In this document: positions 62,901 through 64,000 of the stretch, in pieces
How the letters are laid out: every line of letters begins with the position of its first letter
Position numbering within the stretch: the stretch's first letter is position 1
Assembly: GCA_026874595.1 (NCBI GenBank)
Contig: CM049310.1
Location: forward strand, 4,464,001 to 4,528,000
Length of the DNA stretch: 64,000 nucleotides
Direction: 5' to 3'
From: Sipunculus nudus
Lineage: Eukaryota > Annelida > Sipuncula > Golfingiida > Sipunculidae
Made by a program: the position numbers and the translations under genes
Notes under the pieces: generated by a model
Databases searched by the model: none
The model's input: the letters and a program-made list of their open reading frames with translations, nothing else
What the model was told of the DNA's origin: nothing

Positions 62901-63900
62901 TTGTCCTGTGTTTGCCAAATGTGAATGATTTTGCCTGCTTCTGCTATGATTTTGTTTGGTAGGATAATTAATAAATAGATTTAGCTTGATAAACCTTACC
63001 AGATTTTCAGTGCACTGAGCTTATATCAGAAAATATCACATACTGCAGTACATTAATGTTTCACATGTAAATTAAAATATGGCAATTATGCAAAATTTTC
63101 ACTGAAAAATTATCTTTCCTTTTTTTCTGTGCTGTCAAGGTATTTGATCACGGTATTTTATTGTGAACTTACATACTGAACCCAAGTTGTTTGCACACAA
63201 GTCCCGCTGCTGTGCTGGTAAAATATCTATCACAAACCGTGCCCCACTCTCCTTCATATAAAACCTCGAGGCGTCCCGTGTGTCCACCCTTTGGCTCTAG
63301 GCGAACGGGAAGAGTTGCATTTGCTGGATAAAAAATAATATCTCCAATTTAAACCAAGATCAAAGTTCATAAATGGTAATGTGTAATGGTAATGGTTATG
63401 CATCTTTTTAAAAAAATGTATAGAAAATCAGAAGCAAATAGCTACTTTTTTGCAGTGGCATTTTTTTACTTCAAATTATGTTCAGGGAAGACTGTTACAA
63501 AACAATACTGAACCTATTCCCCTCATGTTTAGCCTGACTGTCCATCAGGATGATAAGTTGCCCCCCCCCCCCCCCCCCCCGCCCACTTTCAATGCCGAGG
63601 GAGTTGTATATTCATGATGGCTACTACCGTTCAAGGGGAAAGAGCTCTATTACAGAACTTGGTTATAAAGTGGCTTACAAGGGAGCTAGCCTCAGGCAGT
63701 TTTATTGGTGTTGTTCCATACCTTTAAGAGGAGAATAGCAAGACAGGCCGGCCGCATCGAAGCACGCAATATCTGTCTGCAGCTGACTGTGCTGGCACCA
63801 GTTTAGGTGTGTCTCTGCTCCCCGACACTTAACGTCTTCCAGCATGAAGTTCTCACTACCCTCTCCAAAGTACGAGTTTGTATGGATAACTACCGGTCCA
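39994..63900 (-). CDS. SRCR-mucin-MAM multidomain protein, 3' part of gene (16 exons joined)
   Basis: This gene encodes an extracellular multidomain protein and continues beyond the right edge, so start and signal peptide are not seen. Sixteen exons (listed separately) join in one frame with consensus GT donors and AG acceptors and give about 846 residues before a TAG stop. Order, numbering from the first full codon: SRCR half (about 1-55), SRCR (65-175), Thr/Pro linker, SRCR (183-278), SRCR (282-380), SRCR (386-488), Thr-rich mucin-like stretch (494-681), MAM (682-835), tail to 846. Every SRCR domain has two cysteines in its first half and four in its second and is split over two exons, which is the known group A pattern. 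Family knowledge: SRCR domains bind microbial or protein ligands and MAM domains mediate adhesion; an innate immune or adhesion role is inference. No transmembrane helix is seen in the joined exons, though one could lie in an exon missed between 40023 and 43922. Joins are predicted from splice motifs and phase only. Confidence 0.85.
40250..43560. mobile_element. cluster of related dispersed repeats in the last intron
   Basis: Left-end-like sequences (GACCCATGGGTC ... GCTCAGCTGA) occur at 40836-40847 and 41691-41702 and a diverged one near 40254. Between them a unit of about 336 bases recurs, with phrases CAGGTGGC(G)CCACC, ACTCCATGATCAATATGCAT, GCCCCATAGCTC, CAGAGACCTAATTTCAGG and TGTGCCCTGTTAACGG. 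(GACA)n/(GACG)n runs at about 42048-42068 and 43500-43533 mark right ends. Several elements appear nested or truncated; I cannot fix each border. Confidence 0.6.
41435..41456. repeat. poly-G run of 22
   Basis: An uninterrupted run of 22 G on the plus strand, followed by TGAGGTGG. Another run of 15 G lies at 43347-43361. Long homopolymers are prone to length errors in sequencing. Confidence 0.9.
43923..44084 (-). CDS. MAM domain, last exon
   Basis: The acceptor is ttccttag and the donor TTTG|GTGAGT; phase 1 to 1. It encodes [20 protein letters not shown] and then [14 protein letters not shown]. The I-A-L/I-D-D-I motif followed by the final cysteine is the diagnostic end of a MAM domain. The extra CPQF after the domain begins the C-terminal tail. 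Confidence 0.9.
44696..46017. mobile_element. pearl/Helitron-like element with seven ~180-bp units
   Basis: The left end is TAGATGTGCCTGGGGCAAAT. Seven units follow, each with AAAAGTAGGTCAAC, CGAACTCGATCTGTAACTGG, TCATTATCTGCCCACACACC and CAGGCATTGCGAAAAAAAGT; the anchor recurs near 44782, 44951, 45132, 45293, 45473, 45653 and 45833. The right end has GACGGAAGGACGGAC and then the hairpin TATGCCCC..GCCAC / GTGGCGGGGGCATA at 45986-46016. Tandem core, microsatellite and terminal hairpin match the bivalve pearl family. Confidence 0.7.
46328..46516 (-). CDS. MAM domain, middle exon
   Basis: The acceptor is atattcag and the donor AGTG|GTAAGT; phase 1 to 1. It starts GYYMYLDN, the conserved G-x-Y-M-Y/F strand of MAM domains, followed by ATAKLTL and VCLSFMLSI, which carries the third conserved cysteine. 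A short (AT)n run lies just upstream of the acceptor. Confidence 0.88.
47274..47393 (-). CDS. MAM domain, first exon
   Basis: The acceptor is tttacag and the donor AAAG|GTAAATA; phase 1 to 1. It encodes [17 protein letters not shown] followed by YSWEMSS, the N-terminal MAM signature (C-x-F-E/D-x-G-x-C-G-F/W, then an aromatic-Trp pair). MAM domains usually carry four conserved cysteines; the first two are here. Confidence 0.88.
47992..48176. mobile_element. small TIR element (MITE), pogo/Tigger-like
   Basis: The right end read inverted is TATACAGTCAAACCTCTATA and the left end TATAGTGGAACATCTTCAT; they agree at most positions. The inside is two facing GGGCACC / AAGTGGGCC blocks. Ends with CAGTnnAACCTCT and TA flanks fit pogo/Tigger MITEs. 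It sits just outside the donor of the 48197-48313 exon. Confidence 0.5.
48197..48313 (-). CDS. Pro/Thr-rich linker exon 3
   Basis: A 117-bp phase 1 to 1 exon ending at AGAG|GTTAGT. It encodes [20 protein letters not shown] and then [15 protein letters not shown] placed the acceptor at cattaaag (exon start 48313), because the AG four bases later gives the wrong phase. The polypyrimidine tract is weak, so the start is less sure than the coding content. Confidence 0.7.
48770..49575 (+). other. unassigned sequence with donor-like end, antisense in intron
   Basis: This block is less AT-rich than its surroundings, includes an inverted CCAAT (GTGATTGGCTAGAGG near 48962) and ends at GAGAAT|GTAAGT near 49574, a perfect donor on the plus strand. 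The only ORF is 65 codons (49267-49464). It could be a first exon of a transcript antisense to the SRCR gene, or an LTR or transposon piece. Confidence 0.25.
49576..50650. other. intron, AT-rich, no feature seen
   Basis: No exon or element recognised in this part of the intron between linker exons. Confidence 0.5.
50651..50773 (-). CDS. Thr-rich linker exon 2
   Basis: A 123-bp phase 1 to 1 exon: acceptor tttaacag, donor TCTG|GTAAATC. It encodes a hydrophilic Thr-rich stretch ([20 protein letters not shown]) without cysteines. It is supported by open frame, splice motifs, correct phase and composition like the neighbouring linker exons, but has no domain homology of its own. Confidence 0.65.
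50871..50957. repeat. (TC)n(TA)n compound microsatellite
   Basis: About 28 bases of TC repeats pass directly into about 60 bases of TA repeats. Confidence 0.95.
51199..51519 (-). CDS. Thr/Ser/Pro-rich mucin-like exon
   Basis: A 321-bp symmetrical (phase 1 to 1) exon between acceptor ttttatag and donor AGTC|GTAAGT. Its 106 full codons are dominated by Thr, Ser and Pro, for example [20 protein letters not shown], with no cysteine. This is a spacer expected to be heavily O-glycosylated and extended. A basic patch INKRG lies near its end. Because the exon is symmetrical it could be skipped without changing frame. Confidence 0.8.
51792..53120. repeat. 32-bp minisatellite, about 41 copies
   Basis: The unit ACCCACACTAGAGGCCTATC followed by AGTGGTACAACT repeats head to tail. 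The left part is diverged (TATAAGTGG and other changes); the right part from about 52340 is nearly uniform (TATCAGTGG), with a CCA/CAA variant scattered through it. The gradient suggests recent expansion on the right side. It lies in the intron between the 43-bp array and the Thr-rich exon. Confidence 0.95.
53354..53745. mobile_element. truncated copy of the ~180-bp-unit element
   Basis: It starts TAGATGTGTCGGAACGACAC with a short hairpin (GTGTCGGAACGACAC) and CCTGGGGCAAATTAGAAACA like the 44696 element, runs through two core units, and is cut off near 53740 where another element begins. Confidence 0.65.
53740..54418. mobile_element. Helitron-like element with TCAAGGTCA units and terminal hairpin
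   Basis: Starting near CTAGAATATTAGC it has two diverged units with CTCTGTGACCTTGAAAA/TCAAGGTCACCCATCT and the palindrome GGTGGCGCCACC (54050-54061). It ends with GGACGGACGGATGGACAGAC and the hairpin TAGCCCATCAGC / GCTGAGGGCTA (54389-54417). Confidence 0.65.
54419..55068. mobile_element. fragment of the ~180-bp-unit element
   Basis: Units with AGGAGCCGTAAAA and AAAAGTAGGTCAAC recur at about 54504, 54687, 54884 and 55066. The last one passes within the phrase AGTAGGTCTGGAGCCC directly into the next repeat family, so the junction is a nested or recombinant border. Confidence 0.65.
55068..56109. mobile_element. Helitron-like element with seven ~142-bp units and terminal hairpin
   Basis: Units start GGTCTGGAGCCCTCATATGT and continue ACCAATCATCCCTGTGAATT, GGGAAAGCTGCAGTATGTTG and GAGTTATC, near 55070, 55206, 55355, 55498, 55640, 55786 and 55930. 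The end has GGACAGAAGGACAGACTGAC and the hairpin TATAGGGCACCCC / GGGGCCCTAATA (56077-56109). Confidence 0.7.
56150..56830. mobile_element. repeat of ~140-bp units carrying TGACCTTGA / TCAAGGTCA
   Basis: Three to four units each have CTGTGACCTTGAAAA, TCAAGGTCATCCAT, and ...ATTCATTTTAGCATTATCGC. The right end has (GACA)-type runs near 56736-56765 and then CCCTGCTCATGGC / GCGCCAGCGGGG, a possible hairpin at 56786-56816. It directly borders the 43-bp splice-site array. Confidence 0.55.
56872..57450 (-). repeat. 43-bp tandem array made of an SRCR exon end plus 5' splice site
   Basis: Read on the minus strand, each unit contains GAGGTGTACATAACTTGTGG (the codons for EVYITCG) then ACACCTACCACAG|GTAAATC. 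Thirteen AG/CG|GTA sites lie at 57402 (authentic), 57359, 57316, 57273, 57230, 57182, 57159, 57111, 57068, 57025, 56977, 56934 and 56911. Spacing is 43, with 48-base variants (a 5-base gtttg insertion) and two 23-base short units. The array is thus a local amplification of the exon-intron junction of SRCR domain E. Some copies carry CCG instead of CAG before GTAAAT. Confidence 0.92.
57402..57589 (-). CDS. SRCR domain E, C-terminal half exon; donor amplified downstream
   Basis: The acceptor is ttttacag and the chosen donor is CCACAG|GTAAATC at 57402/57401. It encodes [18 protein letters not shown], then QYC and VYITC, followed by a GTPTT tail, and exits in phase 1. I chose the first donor because the domain ends there and the reading frame meets a stop (TAA at 57355-57357) shortly beyond. 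The last part of this exon and its donor are copied about 12 more times immediately downstream (see the 43-bp array), so other donors could be used. Any use of the next donor adds 43 bases and shifts the frame. Confidence 0.9.
58301..58445 (-). CDS. SRCR domain E, N-terminal half exon
   Basis: The acceptor is ttctcag and the donor TATGG|GTGAGT. It encodes [20 protein letters not shown], then [10 protein letters not shown] and [12 protein letters not shown]: a complete SRCR first half with two cysteines. It has exactly the same length (145 bp) and phases as the domain D first-half exon, in line with duplication of two-exon units. Confidence 0.93.
58938..59175. repeat. diverged tandem duplication of about 150 bp in intron
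   Basis: The phrases ACAGACAG.TGATGATGACAACA, ATGAACAACCT and CTATGTGATCTATA recur with an offset of about 155 bases, close to the donor of the 59205-59371 exon. Confidence 0.6.
59205..59371 (-). CDS. SRCR domain D, C-terminal half exon
   Basis: The acceptor is cattttag and the donor GCAG|GTAAAATA. It encodes [20 protein letters not shown], then HTAWGDNSC and the closing VYITC. It has all four expected cysteines and the HTAWGDN motif typical of SRCR domains (usually H-x-x-W-G-x-H/N). It restores frame from 60126-60270 and exits in phase 1. Confidence 0.93.
59372..60125. other. intron, no repeat recognised
   Basis: AT-rich intron within SRCR domain D; I see nothing specific. Confidence 0.5.
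60126..60270 (-). CDS. SRCR domain D, N-terminal half exon
   Basis: The acceptor is tttttcag and the donor TCAA|GTGAG. It encodes [24 protein letters not shown], and [13 protein letters not shown]. This is a textbook SRCR first half, very close in spacing to macrophage scavenger receptor type domains. Two cysteines; entry phase 1, exit phase 2. Confidence 0.92.
60271..61371. other. intron with isolated repeat left end
   Basis: AT-rich intron. At 61055-61090 it holds GAACAAGTGACCCATGGGTC and TGATGCTCAACTCAACTTAT, the left end of the dispersed family seen at 28561, 40836 and 41691, without the rest of the element. Confidence 0.5.
61372..61523 (-). CDS. SRCR domain C, C-terminal half exon
   Basis: The acceptor is ttgtag and the donor is TGTG|GTAGGT. 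It encodes [13 protein letters not shown], then AGC and the closing DDAVFLTC: four cysteines of the SRCR second half. The usual conserved Trp-Leu before the third cysteine is present as QLWQQRLLC, a slightly lengthened version. Frame is restored from 62092-62230 and exit is phase 1. Confidence 0.9.
62092..62230 (-). CDS. SRCR domain C, N-terminal half exon
   Basis: The acceptor is attaacag and the donor ATAA|GTAAGTG. It encodes [20 protein letters not shown] followed by YKVCKDDF and [10 protein letters not shown]: the typical SRCR first half with two cysteines. Entry is phase 1 and exit phase 2, as in the other N-terminal half exons. Confidence 0.9.
62288..62575. mobile_element. dispersed repeat (LINE/SINE 3'-like), copy 2
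   Basis: Shares with 32105-32520 the blocks GTTTGCATTCAC, GATCCACACCAAAATC, ATTTTATGAGATT and CATGAGTTATATTGTGAA, and ends in a CAAACACACA run. Its right end is about ten bases from the donor of the SRCR exon at 62585. Confidence 0.5.
62585..62799 (-). CDS. SRCR domain B, C-terminal half plus Thr/Pro linker exon
   Basis: The exon follows an acceptor ending in ttttcag and leaves at CCAA|GTGAGT. It codes for the end of SRCR domain B with cysteines at IQCQG, FQC, DSC and IWC, followed by a short linker [15 protein letters not shown] that is likely O-glycosylated. It restores frame from the previous exon (one base) and exits in phase 1. A dispersed repeat lies a few bases beyond its donor. Confidence 0.9.
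63173..63323 (-). CDS. SRCR domain B, N-terminal half exon
   Basis: The exon is entered after tccag and leaves at AGTAT|GTAAGT, a perfect donor. It shows the SRCR first-half signature: VRLEPKGG, a short strand, then [15 protein letters not shown] and KQLGF. There are two cysteines only, and none after the KQLG motif, as in group A domains. Entry is phase 1 and exit phase 2, so its partner exon must supply one base; the 62585-62799 exon does so. Confidence 0.9.
63561..63580. repeat. poly-C run of 20
   Basis: Twenty C on the plus strand, in the intron between SRCR half-domain A and domain B; in the pre-mRNA it would be a poly-G run. Confidence 0.9.
63722..63900 (-). CDS. SRCR domain A, C-terminal half exon
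   Basis: The exon begins after an acceptor ending in ttcacag and stops at AAAG|GTATGG. It codes for the second half of an SRCR domain with the expected core LEDVKCRG, then NWC, DIAC and LSC, giving the four C-terminal cysteines. It enters in the third codon position, which matches the 2/3 split used between half-domains in the other SRCR copies, and leaves in phase 1. The matching first half must lie to the right of the window. Confidence 0.85.
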
Positions 63901-64000
63901 CTGTGAACAATATGTCAAAGGTCAAATAAAGTCAGTAATGTTATGTTATTAACCAAGTATCAGATATATTCCAGATGTTGTAATACCAGGCAGATATCAG

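Overview
The window looks like nuclear DNA of a marine mollusc, most likely a bivalve. The reasons are intron-rich genes with GT-AG splicing and AT-rich introns, an SRCR/MAM multidomain gene, and many repeats with the layout of bivalve pearl-type non-autonomous Helitrons: a core tandem repeat, a GACA/GACG-type microsatellite, then a short hairpin. The species call is inference; eukaryotic and animal are secure.

Right third (about 33.8-64 kb): the only well supported gene, on the minus strand and entering from beyond the right edge. Sixteen consecutive exons (63900 down to 39994) join in one frame into about 846 residues ending at a stop. Order: half of an SRCR domain, four complete SRCR domains (each split over two exons, six cysteines, group A), three Thr/Pro-rich mucin-like exons, one MAM domain over three exons, and a short basic tail. 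No membrane segment is seen, so the visible product looks secreted. The roughly 6 kb after the stop is AT-rich, low in dispersed repeats, and reads like a long 3' UTR. The introns hold a 32-bp minisatellite, several pearl/Helitron-like repeats and, most strikingly, a 43-bp tandem array in which the 3' end of an SRCR exon and its 5' splice site have been copied about 12 times.

Middle (about 14-33.8 kb): mostly non-coding. It holds a GC-rich hAT-type non-autonomous transposon (19250-20787) with near-perfect inverted ends and a perfect 8-bp target duplication, thirty apparently identical copies of an 85-bp satellite (23706-26255), a CpG-rich stretch open on both strands near 27.3-27.6 kb, possible small terminal exons near 16.1 and 16.8 kb, and tandem-repeat-rich dispersed elements (28.5-32.5 kb).

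Left (1-14 kb): one good cysteine-rich exon of another minus-strand gene (815-970), a 13-bp minisatellite (3946-4434), a short LTR element with two 489-bp LTRs flanking 667 bp that keep a primer-binding-type site and a broken chromodomain (7804-9448), and a decayed Ty3/Gypsy-like element (about 11.5-14.05 kb) with recognisable zinc knuckle, protease, polymerase-end, RNase H-end and integrase pieces. All calls come from reading the sequence; no search was run.
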